Assembly: GCF_024868665.1 (NCBI RefSeq)
Contig: NC_079910.1
Location: forward strand, 7,412,976-7,476,975
Direction of reading: 5' to 3'
DNA: 64,000 bases
Origin: Triplophysa rosa
Lineage: Eukaryota > Chordata > Actinopteri > Cypriniformes > Nemacheilidae
Below, in pieces: positions 1 through 13,524 of the stretch; the first letter of the stretch is position 1; every line of letters begins with the position of its first letter. Below the pieces are notes generated by a model. It did no database searches, had not been told where the DNA came from, and saw only the letters and a list, made by a program, of their open reading frames with translations. The position numbers and the translations under genes are program-made.

Positions 1-2517
1 ACGTAGTAGAATGAGGGAATTGGGACAAATTGGATAAAGGAAAAAAACGTCTTTCTATGTATGTGCAGTCAGATTAACAATGAGTAGACAGTTCTCCAAT
101 TCACTGTTTATGTTTCTTTTTTCCTTTTTTAGGGGCATTTAATGAATGTGCCATTGTGCTTTTCTTTTGCAGCGTGTGGTGTCACTGCATGATTTGAATG
201 TAATCGTATTTTATGATCTTTCTCTGGAATAACAATTATTTCTCAACACAGTGTCCTGCAGTCTTATCAACAATATAGTACTTGTTTGTTCAGCTGCAGT
301 GTCTATATAATTTTTTATGATCAGTGATGTGTTTTGAAAAAAAGTTTGCATTGAATTCAAATACATTTTATTTTTATAAAAATGTCTTAAACTTTGAACA
401 ATTAATCAACTTTAATGCATTTTTTTCCAAAATATTTTGTTGATAAAATTCAAAAGGCACCCCGTTTTGAGCCTCCCTCCCTCGGACTGTATAACATTTA
501 TCACAAAACAGGCCCACATAACAGTTTTAAAAAATTTTCAGTAGTCTGAGTTGCACTTCGTTTTTGACTAAACATTCCTGAACAGCATTGTGCAGCACTT
601 GAGTGGAGAGAAAAGCCAGTGACTGACAGACAGATTATTTAGTTCCGCTGAAGTGGGCTGAGATCAGGGCACTGCTCCCTCTTGCCTCAACCCCTTGTTA
701 GAGGGAGGAGCGCAGGGAGGGCAGGAGCGGTGGAGGTGCAGCGAAGCTCTTTAAAGAGGCTCAGCGTGGGCAGCGTGGAGCGATGTGACAGAATTAGCCA
801 AGCCCAAGTGAGCAGGGCTGGTAGATCAGCACTGCTGGCAGTCTGCAGGATGCAGAACTGCTGCTCAACACCAGCCAATGATGAACCGATGCTGAGCCAA
901 CAGAGACCCAAACCCCCTTATCATAGCATGCTTTTTCTTGGGCCCTAAAGACATGGAAATGGTAGATACAAGGGGGAAAAAGACTTTCAACACATTTTAC
1001 TTCTGTAATATGACATTTCAAGTAGAGGAAATAAAGTGGGACTTAAATGTACTCCCTGAAAAGTGATTGAATATTGAAAAGGGGGTGTGGTCTCAATGGC
1101 AGATGATAATGGGTCTTGGTGATGTCATCAGTTTCAGAGGCGTATTATTGCTATTATTTTTTTTTTTTAATGATTACATATCGATACAAGATTATGAAGA
1201 CAAACTTATTTGTATGCCAAGTGTATTAAAAAAAATACATTTCTTATAAAGCACAAGCTCCCAAAAGTCAACCCGGAAAGCCAGATCTCATCGAGTCGAT
1301 TCGTAGTGTCGCCTACCTTTTGAAATGAAACCCTGCAAATAAGTCTTTTTCAAAGTCACTTTCTCTCTGTATCATCGCTCCTGAGGAGACTGAAAGAGAG
1401 GCCGGCAGCTGAAAGATATTATGTTTCGCGTGTAGACAACAGATCAAAGCTCATCCCGGTTAGTGAGTGTTTGTGGCTTTGCTTGTGTGTGGTCAAGGAA
1501 AGTGAGGGAAACAAAACATTGTGCAGTGCGAGTGTCAGCACTTTGAGTTCAGTGGTGATGCTCGGGAACGTCCGTAGCGCCGGCGAGGGCCTGCTTTGAT
1601 TTTGTCATTATTATAGGGCCTAGTTTTTTGAGGAGGGCTGGGGGTGGATTCCACTAACTGTCGCTACATGTCCTTAATTCCTGTTGATGTGCAGGCCTTG
1701 GGCACAGAGTATGATGAAGTAGACACAGCACCAGTGGAAATTATTGTGTGGCCTCTGAATATCACATTGTAGCTGACTGCTCTGCTGTAGGTGGCATGAA
1801 TGCCCGGCCGGGCGTATCAGTGTACAGCGCTGCATATCTACCGTGTAACCAAACAACTAATTTGATGTTTTAGATCTCATTATTTAACATAAGGAAGGTT
1901 TGTTTCGGTATGAGGTATGCTTTTTTTTGTTCCTTATTAATGCGTTTCTTGCGCTCAAAGGATTTTTGAAGGTGTTTGGTGAGGGAACAAGAAGCGAAAA
2001 TGTGCTAGATGACTGATTTACAGAACTACTTTTTACTGGCCTGTTATAATCTCTATATGGTATTTCACACATACAGTATGTGAACACTTCATTTTTTTTA
2101 TTACATTTAAATAAATTATATTACTTTCAAGGAGTTACAATGGTATATAATTTAAATAGTAAGATGGATCTTATTTGTTAAAAATAAATAATAAATATGA
2201 TATCAATGTATTCAGATGGACATAATAACATTTGCCTTCCAGTGGTATAAGTTTGAGGTGTTACTGTAAGTTTGTCTGACCAATGGCAAATAAAGTTAGG
2301 ATTTGGAACTTGTTTGGGAAGTTTTTTTGGTGAAGATAAATTTCACACTTTACCTCTAAGCCCAATGAGTCGACTTGTCATTCTGACAAACCCCAACTAA
2401 TATATTTTGAATATCAATAGTTTTGCACATCCCTGCAACTTTTTTTAACATACAGCATGTTTATGATTAGTGGGAGACAGTGATAAAGTCAGAGAGCGAG
2501 AGAGACGGTGCAGGCGC

Positions 2518-2535
2518 GAGAGAGAGAGAGAGAGA
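2518..2535. repeat. (GA)n microsatellite
   Basis: A short GA dinucleotide run in a purine-rich setting. Confidence 0.85.
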
Positions 2536-4469
2536 TACATCGAGGGGAAAGAAAAAAACAATCTCATCAGGCAAGAGGCCGTTTGCTTAGCAAGAGCTGA
2601 CAGTCTTTGTGTATGTAAATGAAGAATTTAGACTAATGGAGTTGAACCATTTCTAATTTTGTGATGGCAAGAGGATTTTGATTGAAAGTAATTAAGCAAG
2701 CTAGCTGTAAAATTAATTAAAGCAAAAGGAGGGGGGATTTTTATTGGATTGGATAGCGATATAGCTGCTGTCAGGCAGGGGGACAAATGGGGGTGACCTG
2801 GATTCTCTGCCCTCCCTCCTCCCACACGAGACTTTTATGTCACTTTAATCTCCTTAGAGCGGCTGGTGTGCATTTGTTCGAAATAATCAAGGAAATATGG
2901 TCAGAAATTGTCAGCTTTCAGATCTAATTTACCTGACAGCATCGCGAGCGTGCGTGCACCATCGGTGCGTATGCCTGCGCGCGATGCTTTTGCCGGCACC
3001 CCCCTAGCCCCGTGCCTATCCTCGGCTTTGTGGAAAATGCTTTTGACAGTTTTGAGACGTCTTGACTCCTTGTTAAAAAAAAAAGAACTTGGCCAGGTTG
3101 AGATGAACCCTTCAGTGTGGCAGTGTATCAAGGTTGGGACTAACTTGCATGTATTAGTACTTAGGGCGTGTGTGATATACAGAGAACTTGTACAAAAAAG
3201 TGAAAGTTATTTAGTTTCTGTTTGACTAATGTATTTCAGCCCTGCCCAAAAAACGTTCTAAGGGTCACCTATTTAGATTTTTATTTTTAATAAGTTGTAA
3301 TAATGTAATTATTATATAATAATAAGTTTTATTTTACCTTTGTATCTCGGTAGATCATAAATATTAGTATTGTCTATGTTTGTCATTATAAAATGTACTC
3401 ATATTCTTTGTAAGACCAGCTAAGCAGGGTGGTTTCAGCAGCACCCTGAAGAGGCAGTCCTCTTCATTACAGCCCTGGGGGGGGGGGCGGTTTGTGCGGA
3501 GGGTGTAAAGCCACTGTAGTGCATTGGGATCCCAGCGAGACAGGGGCACGGACCGGTGCCTCTAACGGGATTAAACACCTCTAAAAAACACTCCCTCATC
3601 TTCATCCCCTCCCCCAAGACCCCCATACAGCCCCCTTTATCAATTAATATAATAAAAAGGTGGAACAAAGAGCTTCCCTTCTCTCCGTAATTAAACTTGT
3701 CCATCTCTGGAGGACCGCCATCGCAAGGACCCTCCTTAAAACCAGCCCGGATCATCAAATCCCAGCGCTCGACCCCTTCCTGAGTCGCAGATATGGAGGT
3801 GAGATAGGAGCAAATGTGCATCCGACACGGTCTTGTAATGGAAAGAGCTCTTTCTCCATATGCCATTACTGTTGAGTGGTGAGTGATATTAACCCCAGCA
3901 GTTGCACACTGAATCCCCCTATTACGACATCCTGTTTTCACCGCCACCTTCCGTCACGAGCTCTCAGCTCCTTATCTGTGCTGTCACCATATGTGTGAGC
4001 CTGTTAACAAACCTGTATTCAGAATATCAGGCACTTCATATATGGATGTGTGGGGGGGAGAGCGAGTGAACCCAGGTAGACTTGCACATTCGCACCCAGC
4101 AGTGCTTTTGATAGAAATTAGTTTCACACAATATGCAAATTCCCGCAATTGAAAAAGGGTCTTTTTAAGTGACAGGTTGATATGTGATTAAACGACAATT
4201 AGAGCGCTGGAAATAAGCGACAGCACCGGGTCAAGTGCTGAGCTGAAAGGTAGCAGACTATTGAGGAGACAACCATGGGGGAGGCCAGTAACAGGACCCA
4301 AAACAAATTAGCTGCTGAAAGGAAAGGTTGGCACAGCTTGTCAATAAATGTATAAAATTTGAATCAAAGGACAGACATTTTCAGGTAGCGTGTGAGATAA
4401 AATTTTTACATTTCTTGGAGTGGGGCTTGCACATGTAAAACCAGAAATCATGATTTTAAGTTCATATAC

Positions 4470-4540
4470 TTTAGGTGGTTGCTATGGTATTCTGAATGGT
4501 TGCTAGGGTGGCTCTAGGTGGTCACTGGCCCAAGTCAAAC
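4470..4540 (-). repeat. dispersed repeat with CTAGCAACC units, copy 1
   Basis: Read on the minus strand this contains TTGACTTGGGCCAGTGACC followed by ACCTAGAGCCACCCTAGCAA. The same order of motifs occurs at 51809-51890 on the plus strand. Runs of CTAGCAACC-type units are a common fish interspersed repeat; I cannot name the family. Confidence 0.6.
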
Positions 4541-4552
4541 AAGGCCTGCCCT

Positions 4553-4760
4553 AATTTTTCATCAATGACAAATGTCTTTTCAGACCTGAGTTTCTTTCTT
4601 CTGCAGAACTCAAAAGATGATATTTTGGAGAAAGCTGGTAACCGATCAGCATTGGCTCCCATTGACTTCCATTGTATGAACACAAAACCACTGAGACATT
4701 TCTCAAAATATCTTCTTTTGTGTTCCACAGAAGAAAGAGTCATACAGAATTGTTTTTGAT
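4553..4760. mobile_element. decayed short inverted-repeat element, Angel-like, partial
   Basis: Contains TTTCTTTCTTCTGCAGAACT, a central TTGACTTCCATTGTATGAAC and then ACAGAAGAAAGAGTCATACA, the inverted counterpart of the left part. It shares these landmarks with the fuller copies at 20532 and 53811 but has lost clear outer ends. The name Angel is from memory of cyprinid fold-back elements. Confidence 0.6.
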
Positions 4761-5151
4761 CCTTTAGGCATATCCACATACTGTAAGTAGACCCCAACCC
4801 AAACCTTCCTCAATTAATAGTGCCCATTATCGTTTTTCTTTCTGGTTTGGCCTTAAATGTCCCCTCCTACCATTCCTGTCTTCCCCCATGGTGGGACTGC
4901 AATGGAAAGATTGCCTTTCTCTCTAAAGAGGGACATGAAAGGGCCGTGGCCTGTCCTGGCAGCAGATGGCCGTGGCCTCTAATCCCCTTTGATGCTGTGC
5001 TGGGCAGTTGCTCCTGAACATCTCCTGCAAAGCCATGAAAACTTGAGCTTCTTTTCCTCTAACTGACCCCAATTGTCAAGGAGCTGGCAGCTGTCAGACT
5101 TGGTTAGCTGTGCTTTAACTGTGAGACTGAAGGGCACAGGTTGCTCAGTCA

Positions 5152-5171
5152 CTCTCTCTCTCTCTCTCTCT
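5152..5171. repeat. (CT)n microsatellite
   Basis: Ten uninterrupted CT units. Confidence 0.85.
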
Positions 5172-7194
5172 GGCTTCCTGTTTTCTGTCTGTCATTTTCT
5201 GTAGTTCAGTAGTTTTTCTCTTAACATTGTCCTAAAGAACATAACAATTGGACAATTATGTGTATAATTAGAATTTTATCACATGCTTATGTTTTAGAGT
5301 TGTGTAGAGCTTTACAGAGGTTTTCATTTGACAGAGATGTGTTACACGTAACTCTTGTTCTCCTGAAGAAAGTGCATCTGTCTGAGAGGCTCCCATGGTG
5401 GTAGTAGGTTCACTAATGGAATTTTTAAAGTATTAAGAGACTTTTCTCTCAACCATTTCCTCATTCGCAGTGAAAAACCATAAGTGAGCACATAAACTTC
5501 AAGGCTCGACCGTCAACACCACAATCATTTGTATAGTGGTGTGTGATAAAATGATGGGTTTCGATCAACTCGAACGGCTAGAACGAGGAGAAAGGAACGT
5601 TTTGCCTGCTTCATGACTTCACCAATGTAGCGCTTACGAACAGAGTTGTACTAAATGGCTTTGATTAAATTAAAATCGCTCACCCGAATGTTGGTGTGTG
5701 TTTTGCCACTGTTATCACCTCCTTTTCTTATTAATTCGAAACTGTAAATAGAATCGGGACTGAACTTTAGCGTAACCCCTGTCTTCTAGCCTCCCTTGCA
5801 GCCAGCTCTCTTTTAATTAGAGGGAAACTATGAAAAAAACATTCAAATGGTTCAGTTGCCTGATACTTTTCTCAGGCGCTCATGTTAGCATGTCTCCAAA
5901 AAAAGCTTCTCGCCATTCGTGAATGTTTCGGGAACATTTGCCGTAATCGTTCTTTAGATTTTAAGCATGGTGCAAATTTGCTTGTGCCTGATCTCGAACA
6001 GATAGGCTTGATGCTGAGTCGGGTGACTATTTCAAGATTGAAATGCGATTGTTTTAATACTTTAATCCACCCGTCCTTGGCATTCAGGATTTTGAAGAAC
6101 TCTGCTGGTAATTTCAATGTCCTCCATTTGAACCACCGTCTCATTCTGACCTCCTCAGCTGATCCCTGTCTCTCCTCCAGTCTTTTGACGTCACAGTTTT
6201 AACGTGTCAAAACGACAATTTATCACCCGACTGACCTAGTTAAACAATGTCAAGTGAGTGAACCTGTCAGAATCTACTAAATCCACAGCCCCAATACAAA
6301 TATTTCTTCTTAATTAAGTGTGTCCCACTTGTGTTCTCCTACACACAAAATCATTACATAGCAGCGATTTGACTACTTGGCACAAAATGTATCACTCTTG
6401 ACTGCATGTTAATCTGTTAGGGCCTGGTTGTCAAACGAGAACGGGGGACACCAGCGGTGACGGTTTCCCCGTGCTCTGATAGCCCCCTAAGGGACAGTTA
6501 ACCCTCACATTTCCCCCGTCTGGCTGGGTGGACATTGGCATTGAGAAGGGTTGGGGGGTGGCCGGTCACAGATAAGGGGCTGAGGGTGATTGTAATGCTT
6601 GTTGATGGTCTCAGAGATCCTTTATTTGTGATGGACCCTCATTAAGTGCAGATCTCAACAGCAGGCTGGCACATTAGGATGGAGAGGAAGTTCAAGCTTG
6701 GGAGAGTGCATTAGAGACACCCTCCTTTTGTCCTCGCTCTTTTCCTGATCTAATGTACTTTGCAAGGAATTGAAAACAGGGGTCAATAATGATGCATTTT
6801 AATTATTAACCTGGGTCCAACCTAATTGTGCTTTTTAAAGCTGATGTTTTATTGCTCTGTTAGTCTGGACCTCTATCGTGCATAACCCCTCTCTATTTCA
6901 CTGGGCTGTAGTGCCATGTTGTTCTTCCTTTTTTACACTTGTTAAGATGTTTCATATGGTCCTGAAAACCTTGAAATATCATGGAAAATAAGTAAATCTG
7001 AGTAATTTAATGTTCTACAGTCAAATCTTTGAAGACAAATACTTAGCATTTGTGGTACCCGATTTTTATGCTTTATAATATTTAATTGGCTAGAAATTGG
7101 CAAAAATAATTTTCTATAGTACGTCCAAATCCAGTAACTATAATTGACAGAGATGTAGGAACTCTTTACATCACTTTGACCCCTGTGTGTTGTG

Positions 7195-7197
<3 letters not shown>

Positions 7198-7230
<33 letters not shown>
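7198..7230. repeat. (GA)n microsatellite
   Basis: Thirty-three nt of perfect GA repeat. Confidence 0.95.
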
Positions 7231-7234
<4 letters not shown>

Positions 7235-9675
7235 TTTGCACAAGTGCGTCACACACAGGCAACAGATCATTTTAATTAGAAGATGCATTGATTGACATGA
7301 TGGCTCTGGGCGAAGAGACGGAAATTTAACAAATACTCTGGTCATGGTGACCTCATTACAGACAAACAGAAAGCATTTTTCTTTTATGGAATCAGTCACG
7401 TTTCAGACAGCTAAACAATCATCCCCAGCGATCCAATTGTTAAAAAAAAGAACAATATAATTCTTTATTAATATTGGAATATTCTTTTTTATTATAAACA
7501 GCGGGTGATCCTCACGTCTTTAAAACAAATAAAGGCGGATGTGCCGTCTGATATCTCTCCGTATTGATAAACGCCGTTGTGAGCGTCAAGTCAAGCAGAA
7601 ACGCCTTTTCAGTAGGAAGTTGTAGTTTATGATCAGTCCAGTGTAAACAAATTGCTGCTGGTGGCTGGACTCAGACGCAGCCTATTATTCAGTGTGGGAA
7701 TGTTTGGTTTGAAACACAAGCGTGTTATTGTTGCCACACTGATAAGAGAGGGGAGCCGAGCCGCTGGGGTGGCAAAAATTAAAATGGCTTTCAAAACTAC
7801 CACGCTTCCAACCCACAGCCGATGGGGAAAAGACTTCCTATCAGTGCCTGTCATTTCCTTAACATCAAGTGGTTTTAACACAGTGTTTACAGCTTATTAA
7901 TGTAACGTTTAAAAACTGGATCAATGCGGCCTGTGCACCGCCGCGCTCATTCGGCAGTAGCTGGAGCTGTCAAGTGACTTGTACACCTACAATTGTACAG
8001 TACACCGAACTGCACTTTTGTGGCGTCACGGCTCAGATCTGCCGCTGCTGTGTGGGAGCTAAAGCGAACTGTGTAATTACTGTCTCTGAATTCATATAGT
8101 GATACATAAAATAGTATTTAGCCAGTCTCCTGGGCTGCTGTCCGTGCTGATCGCATGGGGAGAAATGTGTTTGTATAATAGACAGTATGGGTTGTGACTT
8201 TGGCACCTTCTTTGTTTTCTGCTTAGCTAATTATAAAAGAAAAGCATTTTTTACATTTGCAAAAAAGTGCGGTAAGGTAGCATGTTTTGGGGCATGTACC
8301 ATTATTCTGTGGTGTAGTATGATGGTGTCCAAAAATAGCTTTTATTTTTGCATATATATATTTTTTTATTTATATTATTTATTTTGATTACATTTTTTCA
8401 TTTACATTATAATTGACAAAAGTATCCATTTGTCTGATTACAAAACGTTACATTTCAGATATGTAACTTTCTTTCATTTGACATCATCAGTTTACCCCCA
8501 CAATCCTGTTTATGTTTTTAAACTGTAATTTTACTTTTCATAAACAGGAAAGCACATGTCAAAAAGGGTATAAAGTTGATTTGAAAAGAAGGCATTAGGC
8601 GTAACAGAAACATACTCTAAACGTCCTTCATTTTTTCCTACACCCCCCTTGCTCCTCCTCTACTCAAACACACCCACGCACAAATAAACATAAAAAGCTA
8701 ATTTGTTAGCTACCTCATTTCAGGGGCCCGGGCGCAGGATATTGTGTACGAAAAGTAATGCTTTGTCAAATGTTGACACGTGTCGCAAACACGGAGCCTT
8801 TAGCAGAGCATTTATAAAGAGCGCAGGCGGCCAGGACTGTCAGCTCACGAGGTGTAGAAGAGCGCCTCTGGAATGAGATTAGCCTGCTGCTCAGCTTCTG
8901 CGCTCCTGAGTCTAATTGGAGATGTGAGTCTACATATACTCATACATAGACTGAAAACATACTGAAGTACACTGCAACTTTACCTTCAAATACTGCAGCA
9001 AAACACGTTTTCTTGAAATTTAAGAAATGTTTAAACAACACTTTCGAGAATGTATAGCAGAATGTCTTTTTTGTACATACAAAGTGCCTGGTCTGTTAAA
9101 AAGCACAAAGCTGTCACATGGATTCTGAAGATTTACAGTATATGATGCATATAATACGTAACACATAGACTTTTATGGTGATTTTGTTTTTTCCCTTTTG
9201 TGGGTTTGACAGTCCCTGGTCACCATCCACTTACATTGTACAGTATGGAAAAGAACAGCTTGTACATTTTTCTGATTTTTTTTATTTTCCACTTGACAGG
9301 AAGTCGTATGGGTTTCAGAAAATATGAGGACATGATGACAAACTTTTCATTTATGGAGCCCCAAATTTCACATTTAAAATAATGGCACAGCTGTTATGCA
9401 CTGTACATAATGTAACTGTGTGACAAAACTTACATTATATAGTGGATTAGAATGTCCGTTTTAGACCCAGGACTGTTTGTAGAGTGGATGACAGATAGTG
9501 TTGGTCCACACACCTGCCTGTGCCTCCCCCCACACACACATGCAAACACATGAGCGTTTGCCTCCCCAATGACGCCCGTCTGCCACGTGTATGTGCGTAC
9601 CGCTGAGGTGTGGACTCCTGTCAGGACCTCTTATTATTTCCCAACAATCTCTCTCACCTTGGACATGCCCCTTTT

Positions 9676-9704
9676 CATCCATCCATCCATCTATCTATCC
9701 ATCC
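9676..9704. repeat. (CATC)n / (CTAT)n tetranucleotide run
   Basis: Imperfect CATC and CTAT units in tandem. Confidence 0.8.
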
Positions 9705-10751
9705 TTGGCTCTTTCCCTCTAGGGGGGTGGGTGGGGCGTCAATGGCACGATGTCCTGTGCAAAAATAAATAATGAACATAAAATTGGGAAACAAAGCGCT
9801 GGTGCCCCTTAATACGCAAACACCTCCAATATGCTGATGTTTTTCTTTTGTACATTGTGTTTTCTAAATTGCCTTTGACTGCGTGAATCAGTAATGAAAG
9901 TTTATGTCCTTGCAGAAAGGAAGGACAGCCACTCTGATTCGGTTAGGCCCGAGACCATCTTCCCATGCTGGCTTCTGCATGACTTTTTTTAATACCCCGG
10001 CTTATGAATAAATGAAGCCCGGGTGCAGTTTTTTTTTTCCATATTTGTGTAAATTGCTTTAAAAGCATTTTATCATGTCTTAAAAAAGTGCAATTGATCT
10101 CAAGTGCTCGGCGCACCGGACAGCTGTGTATTTTGTTAATGGCCACTTTGCTCCTAGTGGCTTATTAAAAAATTTATATATAAATGCTAAAATTGCATAA
10201 ATTATTTAAACACAAAGTAAGCATTTTTTGTTTTGGTCTGGGGGGCATTGAAGAGAAGATTGAGTTTATCATAGCATCCCCTGATATTGAGTCATATGCC
10301 TGCTCGAATGCATATATTTCTCGGAGACGAAGGCGCGCAGGCAGACACGCGCTCACACGCAGGGGCGCAAAAAAGTATATATTTTTTGATGACTTAGTTT
10401 CAGCAACCGTGGAATGTCACCCATATCCTGGTTGATTGTACTTTCGAGTTTTATGATGTTTTTCATTGATTTGTTTCCCTGGCGCAGCTGCCGACCTCTA
10501 TTGAGGGACGAACGTAATCAGCACTGACGCAAATTAGATGGTTATTCGTTTCGAAAATTGACAGAAAAACAATAAAAAAGATGAAATGCTCCCAAATCAA
10601 TAGATATAATGAAATTCAAATAATCCGAGAGATGAGGTCTCCATGGCAACTGATAATGTGGAAAAGAAAACAATTTAATAAAGGACAGCCACGCTTTGAA
10701 AACAGATTGGGGGGTAGCTATATAGCGGTGGTGGGGGGGGGTGCAGGAGCG

Positions 10752-10754
<3 letters not shown>

Positions 10755-10784
<30 letters not shown>
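10755..10784. repeat. (GA)n microsatellite
   Basis: Thirty nt of perfect GA repeat following a G-rich stretch (a run of G at 10733-10740). Confidence 0.95.
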
Positions 10785-10787
<3 letters not shown>

Positions 10788-11097
10788 TAGGAGGGCGGAT
10801 GTTTGTGGTGGCTGAACAGGCAGGTCCATCGCTTGTTTCCTATGTGTGAAGGATCTGTGTCTATTCCAAGGACGGCGGAATAATTAGAAAGGCTTTCATG
10901 CCAGAAAGTGCAGATTCAGGTTTTAATACACAAAATTATTTCAGGGGCAGTGAATCGGAAAGCCATTTGTTGGTGACCTTCCTGAGGGGCCCCCTGGTAC
11001 AGGGCAAGATGGAGGCAGTGTGGCAGCACAAGTTGAGTTATGGCATATTTGTGTTTTTATAGTGGCTGAGGGAATGATGGGGGGGAGGGCAGGGGCT

Positions 11098-11100
<3 letters not shown>

Positions 11101-11147
<47 letters not shown>
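11101..11147. repeat. (AG)n microsatellite
   Basis: Forty-seven nt of perfect AG repeat, one of the longest in the window. Confidence 0.95.
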
Positions 11148-11148
<1 letters not shown>

Positions 11149-13095
11149 GTGCCGTGCTGTGGGGCTGGGATGGGGGCAGAGTGTGTGTGTGTGTTGCTGT
11201 AGGGTCGGGGCTGCTGATGCTAGAAAGAAAGAGAGAAGGAAAGACTTGCAGATCTGGCTGTATTTACAGATCAGTTGTCAGAAAAGCCATTTAGAGAGAA
11301 CGCGTACGTCCCAGCGCAATGACAGCACGAGTGCCTGTTTAAAAGAAAAAGCCAGGAAAACAGACACTGTCGGTGAGTGCGGGTGTCGGGCTCTGAGGTC
11401 GTGGACTAAGTTAGTGTATTTATAAGTACTTAACACATATATGATCTGACCTTTGCTTGTTGGATAAATAAAGATACGCATTGAAGTAATAGGGGGCACA
11501 TTGTCACTTTTTCCAGTAAAGAATTGCATTTATTATTAGTCAGTTTTACAATAAACAATTCTTTACGCAAGTAATGTAGTTCATTATCTTAACAGTAGGA
11601 TGTCTGCGGTTGCCAAGCAACATGGCGATTGCGACATTAATATAAAACGTGTGATCACAGGTGTGCATTTATTGTCGTTTTAAAACAGCTTTTCATTTTA
11701 AATCTTTAGTAAGACGTCAATACCATCATACCATCCGCACATAAATGTGCTAGCCCTGTGATAAAGTGACAGAAACTTGTTAAACCGGTCTCAGTCTGCG
11801 CTCTTATTTTTACTGTTTGTTTAATATTTCTCAAACGCTCTCAGTTTGCTTTTGTTCTGATGTTTATAATAGTTGGTCCAGGATGACATGTCCGGCCCTT
11901 TTTATCTTTAAGCCTCCTCCAGCTTAAGACTATTATATCCTGTTAGATTGGCTAGAGAACCAAAGTTTGCTTTCTTTAACACACAAACCCGAGGAGCATT
12001 CAGCACGCCTGGTAAATTTAACAGCATCGGACATGTTAACATATTCAGCAGGTCAACGCTTCTCCGTTGATCAATCAATCCATGCATGAATGAATTAAGA
12101 GGCAACGCACAGCACCTCTCCTTCACAAGACGGGTACGAGTATCGCACACACACAGCTACACGGCTCTCATTTGAGTCCAGCAGAAGGTCCCCGCTCTCA
12201 TTCCACATTATTTCCCTTGTTCCGTCGACACACCTCGAATTTAAAGAATGATTGTTTTTTAGCTCACCCTTGAAACCTTCCACTTACCATTATGTGCAGT
12301 TTGAGGCTGTCCGGCCCACGATATTAATTTGAGGCTCTGTCTCAAATTCTTTTGTAAGAGTGACTCGTCTTGGAGAGAGGGAGGAAGGGCGGTCATCTGA
12401 CGTGACACGGGGTCTGGGTGGGCAACGGCCCCTGCATTAATACTGCGATGTGAAAAGTGCTCCACAAGTAAGAGCAAAACTTGAAATTCCCCACTGAAGA
12501 ATAGCTCGGCGCCGTCAAATCTGGCGGACTTGTGTCAATTACTGTAAGATTCTATTTTGGCCTTCCTACTTGTTTTAAAGTATAACTTTATTTTGTCTTT
12601 ACAAATCTAAAAGAGTTTAATGAGAACATTTGTGCACCGCTATTGTGAAAATACTGACTGTATTCAAGAAGATTTCCTTTCTGCCATTGGCCCCACCCCA
12701 AACTTAAACCAAGGTAACAAACTGGGAAATAAATACGCACTTCAGCTTTAAAGGTGAAAGCGCGGCGTCTGGGTTCGGCGGAGTGAGAGAGGAATGTGTG
12801 GCACATTATTAGTGTCAGCTGCAGGCAGTCTCTCTATATTTCTTACTCCCTCTCTCCGCTTCTCACTTAACAGCCTGAGCTCGCTGTGACTTCCAGGAGC
12901 ACAGCTGACCGGTCTGGCTTCCTCCGCTCGCTCAGTCTCGTATCACAGAAGATCGGCTTAAGTGGCCCTTTTTCTCTCGCCCCATCTCTCCCGGGCCTGT
13001 TTTTCCACAGTGGCTGTGGGGAGCAGAGGGTGTTGAAGGACCCCTACTGGTAAAGTGGGTAAACACGCACAGCCCTGACATCTGTGCTGCGAGAG

Positions 13096-13098
<3 letters not shown>

Positions 13099-13135
<37 letters not shown>
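13099..13135. repeat. (GA)n microsatellite
   Basis: Thirty-seven nt of perfect GA repeat, about 65 nt upstream of the possible first exon ATG at 13202. Confidence 0.95.
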
Positions 13136-13139
<4 letters not shown>

Positions 13140-13201
13140 AGGGTAGAGAGAGAGGGCGAGTGCAGCCCAGCCGTAAAGGCGCACAGGGAGAGTAGAGAAA
13201 A

Positions 13202-13280
13202 ATGCCTTGCTTTGTGGAGAGAATTCCTCCAAAGCAGCAGGGAGAGGTGAGGCAGGGAGAGAAGGGCTGTCTCCTGCCAG
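13202..13280 (+). CDS. possible alternative first coding exon of casz1
   Basis: An ATG at 13202 opens 26 codons (MPCFVERIPPKQQGEVRQGE...) plus one base and ends at a strong donor, CCAG|GTAAGA. The last base is G. Joined to the CT that starts casz1 exon 1 it gives an Ala codon and keeps the frame into the conserved N-terminus. A GA-rich, TATA-less stretch lies just upstream (13099-13160). Phase agreement has a one-in-three chance of being accidental, and no homologous peptide is known to me. The product would be casz1 with a different start. Confidence 0.3.
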
Positions 13281-13524
13281 GTAAGACCCGCGCCACACAC
13301 ACACGCACGCACGCACGCACACACAGTGAAAGAGATGCTGGTGGCTTGAGCATGCTGTGGATTGGGTGGGCATATGGGTGTACAGTGACAAAGGCACTCA
13401 TTACTTTCACTGTGTGTTTTGATCAAGTAACACCTCACATGAGATGATGACTGAATGGAAATATGAGAATGTTGTTTTTGCATGCATTGTGTGATAATGC
13501 ACTTTTTTATTTTTTTTAATTACT

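Larger units (their letters stand above)
1..13201. other. non-coding sequence upstream of the proved casz1 exons
   Basis: No supportable gene was found on either strand. Reading frames here are short and lack domain-like content. The stretch holds GA and CT microsatellites (2518-2535, 5152-5171, 7198-7230, 10755-10784, 11101-11147, 13099-13135), a CATC run (9676-9704), a decayed inverted-repeat element (4553-4760) and a dispersed repeat (4470-4540). Several AT-rich stretches with TAATTA cores (for example 2620-2740) look like possible conserved regulatory DNA. It may be 5' intron or intergenic sequence of casz1. Confidence 0.5.

Noticed and set aside
3435..3947. 170-residue minus-strand open frame
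   Set aside because: No recognisable domain, no splice-site or start context, and unremarkable composition; treated as chance.
12932..13483. 183-residue minus-strand open frame
   Set aside because: It is built largely on the complement of the GA microsatellite (runs of Ser-Leu) and a CA/CG repeat; two other minus-strand frames are open over the same stretch, which is typical of repeats.
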